DNA from: Undibacterium pigrum
GTDB lineage: Bacteria > Pseudomonadota > Gammaproteobacteria > Burkholderiales > Burkholderiaceae_D
Direction: 5' to 3'
NCBI RefSeq assembly: GCF_003201815.1
Contig: NZ_QJKB01000005.1
Location: forward strand, 124,001-188,000
Length of the DNA stretch: 64,000 nucleotides
Shown here: positions 1 through 7,881 of the stretch, one piece after another
Position numbering within the stretch: the first letter of the stretch is position 1
Layout of the letters: every line of letters begins with the position of its first letter
Program-made: the position numbers and the translations under genes
The notes under the pieces: generated by a model
The model's database searches: none
The model's input: the letters and a program-made list of their open reading frames with translations, nothing else
Told to the model about the DNA's origin: nothing

Positions 1-567
1 ATCCTGTTGTACAACGTCTGGCACAAGGGCAATCCGCTTAGCCCGCTGATCATGGGCCTGTGCCGCTCGCTCGTCTACTTTGTTGCTGCCGCCAGTGTCA
101 TGATGGTAGAACTCAATACTGCTGTTGATCCGCTGCAGACCGGCACTGTACTACTCAATACTACAGTGGTGCTGGCTGCACTGGCTATTTGGGCGCATGT
201 GGTGGGCCTGACGTATGTTGCAAAACAAGAGAGCCTGAACCGCCTTGGCAGCCTGTGGCCCTTGCTGATACTGGCCTTGCCTGTGCTTTTGTATGGCAGC
301 CGTTCCGTCATCACTGGGGCTGATGGTGGCCTGGCTTTGCTGATGCTGCTGGCACTGATCGTGGCAGACGTTATCGCTGTGCGTCTGTTGATTACCCGCC
401 ATATGGCAGGTTCGGTGCCAAAGGCCGTGGCGCAGTTGATTGCGGCAACATCCTTGCTCGATGCACTGGTGATTGCTATCGCCGGTGGTGGTGTTACGGC
501 AGTCGCGTTTTGCCTCTGCGCCTTTGTCCTGACCAGGGTCTTGCAGCGTGTCATTCCCGGAACCTGA
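1..567 (+). CDS. eboC: UbiA-family prenyltransferase, EboC-like, 5'-truncated by window edge
   Basis: The reading frame is open to the first base of the window, so this is the C-terminal 188 residues of a longer membrane protein; the TTG at base 7 is not a credible start. The visible part begins with a YNVWHKGNPLSP-type segment, typical of the cytosolic loop of UbiA-family prenyltransferases, followed by about five or six hydrophobic helices. Such enzymes attach isoprenoid chains to acceptors inside the membrane. The catalytic Asp-rich first motif lies outside the window. The next gene is an EboA homologue, which suggests this is EboC of an ebo cluster, known from cyanobacterial scytonemin loci and some proteobacteria and linked to export of metabolite precursors to the periplasm. 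The substrate cannot be read from sequence. Confidence 0.72.
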   Translation: MLLYNVWHKGNPLSPLIMGLCRSLVYFVAAASVMMVELNTAVDPLQTGTVLLNTTVVLAALAIWAHVVGLTYVAKQESLNRLGSLWPLLILALPVLLYGSRSVITGADGGLALLMLLALIVADVIAVRLLITRHMAGSVPKAVAQLIAATSLLDALVIAIAGGGVTAVAFCLCAFVLTRVLQRVIPGT

Positions 568-589
568 TTCATCATTTGAGGCGGCCATC

Positions 590-1489
590 ATGCGACATCC
601 ATCTTTAGAAGAAATGCAGGCTCTCACACCAACCGCTACGGCATTGTCGCAACTCGATATCTGGATAGCCGCACGCAGCACACCAGAAGCCTTGTTGTGG
701 TTCCGCCTGCAATGCCAGCAGATCAGCACCGCGAAACAGGAGCGTGATGTTTATCGTGCCATGGGCATGGCTTCACGCAAACTGGGTAAGCTGGATTTGA
801 ATTTAAACGGCGATGAACTGGCCGAAGCAGGCAGGCTGCGCTCTGGTTTTGATCCCTCAGGCTGGAGTGTGGACATGACAGCCAGAGTCGCTTTCATACT
901 CGCCAGTTATGCTGGTGATGAGGCACAATTCGCCAGGCAACTGGACAGTATCGCTGACAGTGCTGAAATCAATGAACTGATAGCCCTGTATTCCGGCTTT
1001 CCGCTGTATCCGGCAGCGATGGCGATAGAGCATCGTGCCCGTGAAGCCATACGCTCAAGCATGCGCCCCATCTTTGAAGCAATGGCGCACCGTAATCCCT
1101 ATCCCATGCAGGCATTCGATGAAGCCGCATGGAACCAGATGGTCGTCAAATGTTTTTTTCTCGACAGCCCGCTGTGGCCAATACAGGGACTGGAGCAAAG
1201 AAATAATCCTGCCCTGGCCACTATCCTGATTGACCTCGCGCATGAACGCTGGGCAGCAGGGCGTGCAGTCAGCCCTGAGCTATGGCGTTGCGTGACCCCC
1301 CATCTTGATGTGCTGGGTGAAGCAGAATTGATGCGTGTTCTTGAACAAGGCAGCATGGCAGAAAAGCTGGCGATTGCGAAAAGCCTGCCAGGCCATGACA
1401 GCAAAATCTACAGGCTATGCCAGCAACAGAATCTGATCACGGCAGCGAAAGACCTGAGCTGGCAGGAACTGCTGGAAGAGTCACATTGA
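590..1489 (+). CDS. eboA: EboA-family metabolite-traffic protein
   Basis: A soluble, helical protein of 299 residues. The stretch with NPYPMQAFDEAAWNQM and, further on, AHERWAAGR and PELWRCV is the conserved core I recognise from EboA proteins. I chose the ATG at 590 because GAGG lies about 8 bases upstream; a GTG at 548 would extend the protein by 14 residues into eboC and has no ribosome site. It follows the UbiA-like gene by 22 bases and is probably co-transcribed with it. In ebo clusters EboA is needed, with EboB-F, for moving scytonemin-type precursors across the membrane, but its biochemical role is unknown. The remaining ebo genes are presumably left of the window. Confidence 0.75.
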   Translation: MRHPSLEEMQALTPTATALSQLDIWIAARSTPEALLWFRLQCQQISTAKQERDVYRAMGMASRKLGKLDLNLNGDELAEAGRLRSGFDPSGWSVDMTARVAFILASYAGDEAQFARQLDSIADSAEINELIALYSGFPLYPAAMAIEHRAREAIRSSMRPIFEAMAHRNPYPMQAFDEAAWNQMVVKCFFLDSPLWPIQGLEQRNNPALATILIDLAHERWAAGRAVSPELWRCVTPHLDVLGEAELMRVLEQGSMAEKLAIAKSLPGHDSKIYRLCQQQNLITAAKDLSWQELLEESH

Positions 1490-1521
1490 TTGATATATTG
1501 ATAGACGCAAGGAGAAGCATT

Positions 1522-1956
1522 ATGTTTGAAAAAAACACAGAGCACCAGCAATGGCTGGAAGACAGCATCGCCAATCTCGATGCTGCCGCAGGCACTATCC
1601 ATGTACAGCGCGGTGAAGACTTATACCTGAGTGCCGCCTTGCGCATACCAGAACCTGTACTCGCCATCGTCGCCCATGTCAGTCATGGCAAAGGCATGGC
1701 AGGTGCGGCGCAGTTGAGCAAGACGCCAGTGCAAACCTGCAATCTGCAAGACGATAAAAGCGGCTATATACGACCCGGTGCCAAAGCTGTTGGCGCGCAG
1801 GCGGCAATTGCCATTCCCTTGCTGAGCAAGGCAGGCGATGTGATGGCCGTGGTGGGTTTTGCGTGGCAAAAAGAAGGTGACCCGGCAGAGTGGGTGGCAC
1901 AGGCACCTTTCCCCGCCAAACTGGCTGAACTGACTGCGCGTTTACAGGCGGTCTAG
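1522..1956 (+). CDS. Small GAF-domain protein
   Basis: A 144-residue protein that starts at an ATG preceded by AAGGAGA. Upstream in-frame codons overlap eboA and are unlikely to be used. The body reads as a single GAF-like sensor fold: an N-terminal helix, alternating strands, and a hydrophobic AAIAIPLLSKAGDVMAVVGF strand pair typical of GAF domains. No output domain is attached, so it may bind a small ligand or partner rather than signal alone. It lies 32 bases after eboA and is probably the last gene of that operon. Its end overlaps the converging propeller gene by 4 bases. The ligand is unknown. Confidence 0.6.
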   Translation: MFEKNTEHQQWLEDSIANLDAAAGTIHVQRGEDLYLSAALRIPEPVLAIVAHVSHGKGMAGAAQLSKTPVQTCNLQDDKSGYIRPGAKAVGAQAAIAIPLLSKAGDVMAVVGFAWQKEGDPAEWVAQAPFPAKLAELTARLQAV

Positions 1957-3038
1957 TTTTCAGGCAATATCAGTTTGCGCACATAGCCTTCGAGGACCAC
2001 GGTTTCTCCATCTGCATTGGCGATGGGGCGGCCGGGCAAGCCCATGCCTTCGCTGATGAAGACAGTATTGCCTGCCACGCACAGGTTGGATGGTGTATCC
2101 AGATGTCTGGCAAGGCAAGTTACCGTGCGCTTGTCTAGATCAAAGCGAAGCAGGCGACCGGAATAGCGCTTGAAGCCACCATGCCAGGCGGTTTGTGGTA
2201 CTTCATTTGCAGGCATGGGTTCTAAAAAATCCTCGCATAATTCCAGCACCAGCAATTGCCCTTGTTCAGTGAATGCCATGCCGGTGGCCAGCGTCAGGCC
2301 TGCTATGACTGTGCTGACTTCACCCGTAGCCAGATCGAGCCTGACGATCTGGCTGACGCCTTTTTCAAAGTTGATGCCCATCTTGTCGGCATCGCCTTGC
2401 AACTCTCCCGAGAACAGGGAAATCAATACGGGCTGATCGCCACTACCTGCTTTTGAATGTTGATCAAGGATAATCGTCACTGGTACGGCGTGTTGACCAC
2501 CTGATAAATCTGCCAGCAAACCGACCACTGCTTCTGGCTGGCCATCAATGAATTCTATCGCCTGGTTGGTATCTGGCTTGACCGTCAGCCAGCTTCGTCT
2601 TTGTGGGTGATAGCAAAGCGCATTTAAATTGCCACTGCTTTGTATCAGTGGCTGAGGCGGCAAGCTAGTCAAATCAAGGATACGCGAACCGGCAACATAA
2701 TCTGTCTGGCTCAACAACCAGCGACCATCACCATAAGCAATGTCCGCCAGGCCAAATATTTCATCCCTGCACATGCGTGCCTGCATATTCATGGAACGAA
2801 AGCCATCAGCAAGTACCTCGTACCTTGCATACCCGCCATCAGCATTTTGTTTGAATTGCAGCAGTCGTCCTGAGAATGGCTGACCTGCATCACCACTGCC
2901 TGCTTCCACCAGCAACAGGCTGCTATCTTGTTTGAGTTTGATGCCGCGTGGATTATTCAGACCGCGCAGCACAATGCTGGATATGCATCGCTGCTGCATC
3001 ATGAGTTGCGGCACAAGGATGGGTAGCGGGTTTGCCAT
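1953..3038 (-). CDS. ScyD/ScyE-like beta-propeller protein
   Basis: A 361-residue protein from the ATG at 3038; a TTG at 3062 would add 8 residues. It begins with a GLNNPRGIKL blade followed by LLVEAGSGD, then repeated short strand motifs such as IVRLDLATGEVSTVIAGL and GQLLVLEL. This pattern matches the ScyD/ScyE family of NHL-like propellers, known from cyanobacterial scytonemin gene clusters. No signal peptide is visible on this start, whereas cyanobacterial ScyD and ScyE are thought to act outside the cytoplasm. Its position beside ebo genes fits a shared pathway. The role here is inferred only from context. A generic SMP-30/gluconolactonase-like propeller is the alternative. Confidence 0.55.
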   Translation of the reverse strand: MANPLPILVPQLMMQQRCISSIVLRGLNNPRGIKLKQDSSLLLVEAGSGDAGQPFSGRLLQFKQNADGGYARYEVLADGFRSMNMQARMCRDEIFGLADIAYGDGRWLLSQTDYVAGSRILDLTSLPPQPLIQSSGNLNALCYHPQRRSWLTVKPDTNQAIEFIDGQPEAVVGLLADLSGGQHAVPVTIILDQHSKAGSGDQPVLISLFSGELQGDADKMGINFEKGVSQIVRLDLATGEVSTVIAGLTLATGMAFTEQGQLLVLELCEDFLEPMPANEVPQTAWHGGFKRYSGRLLRFDLDKRTVTCLARHLDTPSNLCVAGNTVFISEGMGLPGRPIANADGETVVLEGYVRKLILPEN

Positions 3039-3137
3039 GTACTGAGCCTGAAATGAGTTCAATGCAGGTCAGTGTTTCACAAAAGATAATTGTGGTCAAT
3101 ATGATACGTATGCTTACACCTTTGTATTTTTGTAGCG

Positions 3138-3761
3138 TTACGATGTTGCACGTCTGAATGCCAGCCGTGTCCATGTCACTCCGCTTTGCTGGTTCAGTTT
3201 TTGTATTGACGCTGCCTCTATATGCAAAACAGGTTCCAGGTTTTGCTGAGCAGCTAGCTCTATGGTTTCTGCTGCGCTGACATCAAACATCCTTCGCCCG
3301 GCAGGCACGGGGCCATGGCGCAGCGACAGTATCAGGGTCGCAGATGCATTCATCAAACTGGCCAGTCTGGGCATGGCGCACTGGCGTTGAAGCTCGTCCA
3401 GATGCATCCACACGGCACTCAGCATGATGAGGTCGAAAGTCTCATTCCTGACGCTGAGTAATGACAAGTCTGGCAGGCTGTCATCCAGCCAGGTGATCAG
3501 AGCTGAGTCATGCAAGGCAATGCCAGGCAGGCGCAATTCACTGACCGGTTCTACGGCAACAACACGATGCCCCATCGCTGCAAAGGCCGCTGCATCACTG
3601 CCTATGCCAGAACCAATATCAAGTACACGGGCGGGTGATACCGGCAGCAGGTGCAAGACGGCAGCGTGATGTTCTTCGAAAGAAATTTCCTGCCATTGCT
3701 GTACCAGATAATCCGCCATTTCTGCATAGCCTTCGGTACCACTGACTTTATCCGTATTCAT
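3138..3761 (-). CDS. Class I SAM-dependent methyltransferase
   Basis: A 207-residue protein with a clear motif I (VLDIGSGIGSDAAAF), the acidic end of strand 2 (VVAVEP) and a motif IV-like FDLIMLSAVW. These bind S-adenosylmethionine in a Rossmann-like fold. The acceptor substrate cannot be predicted; the short length and absence of extra domains fit a small-molecule methyltransferase. It lies about 100 bases upstream of the propeller gene on the same strand, so the two may be co-transcribed. The ATG at 3761 has no strong ribosome site. Confidence 0.8.
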   Translation of the reverse strand: MNTDKVSGTEGYAEMADYLVQQWQEISFEEHHAAVLHLLPVSPARVLDIGSGIGSDAAAFAAMGHRVVAVEPVSELRLPGIALHDSALITWLDDSLPDLSLLSVRNETFDLIMLSAVWMHLDELQRQCAMPRLASLMNASATLILSLRHGPVPAGRRMFDVSAAETIELAAQQNLEPVLHIEAASIQKLNQQSGVTWTRLAFRRATS

Positions 3762-3856
3762 GTTCTGTTTGATGTTTCACCGGGTTGATAAGTGTAAGGC
3801 ATCAGTCTGGATGATTCCTTTGTTCTTTAAATTTAATTAAAAAAAGAATAACGACA

Positions 3857-3884
3857 TTGACTTTTCAATAATTGAAAATATACT
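3857..3884 (+). promoter_or_regulatory. Sigma-70-type promoter of the DUF1843/radical SAM operon
   Basis: TTGACT at 3857-3862 and TATACT at 3879-3884 are separated by 16 bases in an AT-rich stretch of the 220-base gap. It lies about 100 bases before the first DUF1843 gene and nothing else needs a rightward promoter here. The rest of the gap (3762-3981) holds only AT-rich sequence and the AAGGAG ribosome site at 3969-3974. Confidence 0.65.
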
Positions 3885-3981
3885 AAGTAAGCTTGCCATA
3901 TTGATAGCAGGCAGGTTTCCAGAATTCTATAGATACCCACCCTCAGTTTCATAAGCCGTACTCACCTTAAGGAGTAATTTT

Positions 3982-4434
3982 ATGACTACCAGTAAAGAAT
4001 CTTATGGCGGTTTTATCCCTCTGTATGCAGTCGCAATGAGCGATGCCATTGCCAGTGGCGACGCTGCAAAAATGAGCGCAGCACGTGATGCCGCTTTCAG
4101 CCACCTGGCAGCCGCTGCCGATGTTGCCCGTCTGCTGCCTGAGCTGGAAAGCGCGATCAAAAGCAAGGGCGGTGTCATCCGCCCTCTGTATGCAGTCACG
4201 ATACAAGATGCCGTCGCCCGTGGCGATCAGGTGGAAATTGCCCGCATCAAATCTGAACTTGCTTCCTACGGCAATCTGCTCGGCGGTGCCAGTAACTCTG
4301 CCGCGGCTTTTCACCCTGTCACACCTTATGGCGTCGCCATACAGGACGCGCAGGCACGTGGCGATCAGGCCGAAGTGGATCGCCTGAAAGAGCTTGCCCA
4401 AAGCCTGCTGGCACAACTCAACGCCGGTAAATAA
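3982..4434 (+). CDS. DUF1843 repeat protein, candidate substrate of the adjacent radical SAM enzyme
   Basis: A 150-residue protein with an excellent AAGGAG ribosome site. It carries three copies of a motif built on (L/P)Y(A/G)V followed by about eight residues and a GD pair: Y15 to GD26-27, Y70 to GD81-82 and Y116 to GD127-128. This is the DUF1843 signature as I know it. There is no Cys and no signal peptide. A radical SAM/SPASM gene follows by 55 bases and a second, two-repeat DUF1843 protein lies beyond it. A small repeat protein next to a SPASM enzyme usually indicates a ribosomally made peptide that is post-translationally modified. I recall a family name referring to a GDL-motif peptide and its radical SAM maturase but cannot verify it. 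Which residues are modified is unknown. Confidence 0.75.
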   Translation: MTTSKESYGGFIPLYAVAMSDAIASGDAAKMSAARDAAFSHLAAAADVARLLPELESAIKSKGGVIRPLYAVTIQDAVARGDQVEIARIKSELASYGNLLGGASNSAAAFHPVTPYGVAIQDAQARGDQAEVDRLKELAQSLLAQLNAGK

Positions 4435-4489
4435 GCACCGCCCATGATCCCGGATGCCAGCTTGCTGGCATTTGCCACCGGAGCCAAGT

Positions 4490-5968
4490 ATGGAACAAAT
4501 TCTCGCATCTGAATCATCTACACCATTTCAAGCGTCGCAGCCCGCCAGGGCACGCACTCTGTCTGACCTCAATGGCCATACGCCTGTGCATGTGGTGTGG
4601 GAAATTACCCTCTCCTGCAATTTGAAATGCAGTCACTGCGGCTCACGTGCAGGCAAGCGCAGGGTAGGTGAACTCTCCACTGAAGAAGCTTTCTCGGTGA
4701 TTGATCAACTGGCCGCTCTGGGCACGCGTGAAATCACTTTGATCGGTGGCGAAGCTTTCTTGCGCAAGGACTGGCTGCAACTGGTAGAACGCATAGCCGG
4801 TCATGGCATACGGGTAGGCATGCAAACCGGTGCCCGTAACCTCAATACTGCCAGGCTGGAAGCAGGCAAGCAGGCTGGTCTGTTTGGTATAGGTGTGTCC
4901 ATCGATGGCATGAAGGATTATCACGACAGGGTGCGCGGTGTCATCGGCTCCTGGAATGATGCCCTGCGTGCCATGGAAACTGCCAGGTCCCTGGGGCTGG
5001 GTGTCAGCTGCAATACCCAGATAGGTGCAGAAACCATAGATCAGCTGGAGCCACTGTTCAACCGCATCATCGAAGCAGGTGCCACTCACTGGCAATTGCA
5101 AATTACGGTGGCCATGGGCAATGCTGTAGATAACGACCACCTGTTGCTGCAGCCACACCGTGTGCTGGAACTCATGCCCTTGCTGAACCGGCTTTACCAT
5201 GAAGGCCAGCAACGCGGCCTGTTGCTGACCTTTGGCAACAACCTTGGCTACTTTGGTCCCTTCGAGCATCACTGGCGTGGCCTGGGGGATGAAACCCTGC
5301 ACTGGACGGGATGTGCTGCCGGCCAGAATGTCATCGGCCTTGAAGCTGATGGCACCATCAAGGGCTGCCCATCACTGGCGACAGAAACCTATGGTGGTGG
5401 CAATGTCCGTGACACTGCCGTGGCAGAGTTGTGGAACACGTCCGAGGCTTTGCACTTTGGCCGCATGCGCAATATCGATTCACTGTGGGGCCATTGCCGC
5501 ACCTGCTACTACGCCGATGTTTGTCGTGGTGGTTGTACCTGGACTTCAGATTCCCTGTTCGGCAAGCCTGGCAATAATCCCTATTGCCATTACCGCGCAC
5601 TGAAGCTGGAAAAACGTGGCATCCATGAAAAAATCCGCAAAGTGGCAGCAGCGCCTGACAAGCCTTTTGCCATAGGCAGGTTTGAATTGTATGAGGAAGC
5701 CATTCCAGGCCGCCAGGTGTTACCTGCAGAACCTGAAGCAGCGCCACGCGTGGCAGAACGTACCAGCAGCAATCCCCTGCCTGAACTGGATCTGTGCCGA
5801 GGCTGCAATGAATACATCTGGCCAGATGAAACCGAGTGCCCGCATTGCCATGCCGATGTCGCCGCAGCTGCAAAAAAATACGCAGTTGAAGAAGCCAGGC
5901 GGCAAGCCGTCATGACAGAACTTAAGAGCGTACTCGACCGCTTGCAAGTGCTTACCAGCACAGCCTGA
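4490..5968 (+). CDS. Radical SAM/SPASM peptide maturase with C-terminal zinc ribbon
   Basis: A 492-residue enzyme from the ATG at 4490 (GGAG seven bases upstream); an ATG at 4454 lacks a ribosome site. The SAM-binding cluster is C43-x3-C47-x2-C50, followed by GGE at 86-88. The SPASM region holds C275, C293, C336, C339, C345, C349 and C366, enough to bind auxiliary Fe-S clusters. After it comes an unusual tail: a four-Cys zinc ribbon (C436, C439, C450, C453) and a charged helix. SPASM enzymes modify ribosomal peptides by forming thioether, C-C or other bonds. The substrates here contain no Cys, so a thioether is unlikely. Flanking DUF1843 genes are the obvious substrates; the zinc ribbon may help hold them. 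Confidence 0.85.
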   Translation: MEQILASESSTPFQASQPARARTLSDLNGHTPVHVVWEITLSCNLKCSHCGSRAGKRRVGELSTEEAFSVIDQLAALGTREITLIGGEAFLRKDWLQLVERIAGHGIRVGMQTGARNLNTARLEAGKQAGLFGIGVSIDGMKDYHDRVRGVIGSWNDALRAMETARSLGLGVSCNTQIGAETIDQLEPLFNRIIEAGATHWQLQITVAMGNAVDNDHLLLQPHRVLELMPLLNRLYHEGQQRGLLLTFGNNLGYFGPFEHHWRGLGDETLHWTGCAAGQNVIGLEADGTIKGCPSLATETYGGGNVRDTAVAELWNTSEALHFGRMRNIDSLWGHCRTCYYADVCRGGCTWTSDSLFGKPGNNPYCHYRALKLEKRGIHEKIRKVAAAPDKPFAIGRFELYEEAIPGRQVLPAEPEAAPRVAERTSSNPLPELDLCRGCNEYIWPDETECPHCHADVAAAAKKYAVEEARRQAVMTELKSVLDRLQVLTSTA

Positions 5969-5995
5969 TGGTCAAAGCCTGGCCATTATTTTTTT
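5968..5995 (+). terminator. Weak hairpin plus T-run after the radical SAM gene
   Basis: ATGGTC and GGCCAT (with one G-T pair) flank a 7-base loop and are followed by seven T at 5989-5995. It starts at the stop codon of the maturase gene and may act as an attenuator before the second DUF1843 gene. Confidence 0.45.
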
Positions 5996-6088
5996 GATGG
6001 CCGGGATGATTTTGGTGTTGAAAAATATTTTCCTTAATCCGCATGGCAGATAACTGATTTTCTGCCAGCATTTCTTGAAGGAGCAGAT

Positions 6089-6388
6089 ATGGTTTCCCCA
6101 ACTAACATCGCACCCACGGCCGCCTTGTATGGTGTCCCTATCCACGAAGCTATCGCCAGTGGTGATCTCAGCAAGATCGTCGCCATCCGCAACCAGGCAC
6201 TCGATTATCTGGCCGCTGCATCAGAAATAGAACGTCTCTTGCCATCCCTTGAATCTGCCATGAAAGCCAAGGGTTTGCCACCACAGGCTTTGTATGGCGT
6301 TGCAATACAGGATGCTGTGACACGTGGTGACCAGGCAGAAATCGCGCGTTTGAAAGCACAAGTGGCTTATTACAGTCGTTTGTTTTAA
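6089..6388 (+). CDS. Second DUF1843 repeat protein
   Basis: A 99-residue protein with an AAGGAG ribosome site 7 bases before its ATG. It has two copies of the same motif as the 150-residue protein upstream: ALYGVPIHEAIASGD near residues 12-26 and ALYGVAIQDAVTRGD near 67-81, joined by a helical segment. There is no Cys. It lacks the third repeat and the linker of its larger paralogue, so the pair probably arose by duplication and gain or loss of a repeat. It is probably a second substrate of the radical SAM enzyme between the two genes. The first copy contains a GDL tripeptide at residues 25-27, the others GDQ or GDA. Confidence 0.75.
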   Translation: MVSPTNIAPTAALYGVPIHEAIASGDLSKIVAIRNQALDYLAAASEIERLLPSLESAMKAKGLPPQALYGVAIQDAVTRGDQAEIARLKAQVAYYSRLF

Positions 6389-6418
6389 GGTTTAAAAAGA
6401 CAAACGTCAGTTTATCTC

Positions 6419-6519
6419 GTAGGTTGGGCTACGCTTCATCAGCCCAACACTTGGCCTAAACAAACGTAGACGTTATTTAAACGCCGAGTGTTGGGCTGAT
6501 ACCCCGTAGCCCAACCTAC
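6419..6519. repeat. Long interrupted inverted repeat between converging genes
   Basis: 6419-6433 pairs perfectly with 6505-6519 (15 bp, GTAGGTTGGGCTACG) and 6438-6451 pairs perfectly with 6487-6500 (14 bp), leaving an AT-rich loop. It resembles dispersed GTAGGTTGGG palindromes that I know from many proteobacterial genomes and could be a small non-autonomous mobile element. It sits between the ends of the DUF1843 gene and the LanC gene, where the folded RNA could stop transcription from either side. Confidence 0.75.
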
Positions 6520-6543
6520 AAAATTACCATGATTTGTGACACA

Positions 6544-7881
6544 TCAACCCACCACCTTCTCCGGCGGCGTCACAATCAACACCGAAGGCACAGCCTCAGG
6601 ATTATAAAGACGCAAATAAAAATGCCCTATCCCCGCCGTCCCCAGCATCAGGTTAGGTGTCTCACCTGTACCTGCCACGCCGCAAGGCCAGGGCATGTCT
6701 GACTGGCCGTAATGCTGCCAGCCTTCCTGTCCTATTTTTTCTGCGATCTGGGTCAGGTCAGGGCGCTTCAGATATTGTCCTGCCATGATCATCAATTCAG
6801 CATTGCCGCAGGCACCATGGCAGAGTGAAAAATTACCTATGCCATGTACCCAGGCTGGCATCAGCGAACTGGCGGTAGTTTGTATGGCAGCGTTCAATTC
6901 CTGCATGAGCATGGTATCGTCCGGCATCAGGGCAACATTACGCAGGCGTGAAAGACCTATGCCGGGTGCGCCATGGCACCAGGCCATGTTATAGACAGGT
7001 GGGGCTTCAGCCTGGCTGGCGTCCATGATGCGCAAGTCCGGCCAGTTATTGTGCTGGGCGCTGAACAGGCCGCGTTCATAACGCAAGCCTTCATTGGCCC
7101 CATCCAGATAGCGCTGTTCACCCGTGGCGCGATACAGTTCCAGCAAGGCAGTGACTATGCCAGCTACGCCATGTGAATGCCCGGTCAGGTGTTTTTGTCC
7201 TGGCACATGCATGGTTTCCCATGACCAGCCAGCGTCGCTTTTGCTGGCATGCGCCAGCAAATAATCGCCGTGGCTTTGCGCCATGCTGATGAAGTCAGGG
7301 CGCTGATGTTCCATCCCCAGTTTCAACATCGCTGGTATGGCACCGGCACTGCCACCGATGACATCGATGAACATGGCATCAGGTGCCTGTTCTGCCAGGT
7401 TGGCCATTTCACGCAGACCGCGGGCGATCAGGGCTTCATTTTTTAATAATGTACCTATGCGTACCAGCACATAGGCAAAGCCGCTGCTACCTGCATAAAA
7501 ACCACTGCGCGCTGCACCCTGCAGTTTGTCGGATAGCGATAAGGCCTGGTTCAATGCGCCTTCGAGTACCCGCTTTTGTTGTTTGTCAGCGCTGAACTGA
7601 TGCAACTCAGCCAGGAACAAGGCGATACCGCTGGTGCCACCATACAAGTCACCGGCGAAGGAACGATAAGCGGGCACCCATGCCTGATTCACAGCTTCCA
7701 TGGACCAGCCCAGCCAGTTGCAACGCGCGCCATCCCAGACGGCATCGCGGCATAAATTGCGGCCTATGCGGTCGGCCACGTCGAGATAAACTTCTTTGTA
7801 CGGATTGATAACCACATTGACAGGTGCAGTCATAGGCGCAGTGACAGGTGTAGTCATAGGTACATTGATAGGTGCATTCAT
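6544..7881 (-). CDS. LanC-like zinc lanthionine cyclase
   Basis: A 445-residue protein with the full LanC motif set: a GHSHGVAG box with the probable acid/base His at 237, WCHGAPG with zinc ligand C302, and LCHGACG with ligands C354 and H355. The repeated Gly-rich turns (DLYGGTSGIALFL, FYAGSSGFAYVL) are those of the alpha/alpha toroid. LanC enzymes add Cys thiols to dehydrated Ser or Thr to close (methyl)lanthionine rings. The N-terminus (residues 2-24) is an odd low-complexity Thr/Pro/Val repeat absent from usual LanC proteins. The gene overlaps the HopA1-like gene by 4 bases, implying translational coupling. It is a free-standing cyclase, with no LanM or LanB dehydratase in the window. Confidence 0.9.
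   Translation of the reverse strand: MNAPINVPMTTPVTAPMTAPVNVVINPYKEVYLDVADRIGRNLCRDAVWDGARCNWLGWSMEAVNQAWVPAYRSFAGDLYGGTSGIALFLAELHQFSADKQQKRVLEGALNQALSLSDKLQGAARSGFYAGSSGFAYVLVRIGTLLKNEALIARGLREMANLAEQAPDAMFIDVIGGSAGAIPAMLKLGMEHQRPDFISMAQSHGDYLLAHASKSDAGWSWETMHVPGQKHLTGHSHGVAGIVTALLELYRATGEQRYLDGANEGLRYERGLFSAQHNNWPDLRIMDASQAEAPPVYNMAWCHGAPGIGLSRLRNVALMPDDTMLMQELNAAIQTTASSLMPAWVHGIGNFSLCHGACGNAELMIMAGQYLKRPDLTQIAEKIGQEGWQHYGQSDMPWPCGVAGTGETPNLMLGTAGIGHFYLRLYNPEAVPSVLIVTPPEKVVG

Noticed and set aside
3982-6388. RGD in the DUF1843 proteins as integrin-type adhesion motifs
   Set aside because: RGD arises from the repeat unit (SGD or RGD at the same place) in cytosolic-looking proteins without signal peptides.
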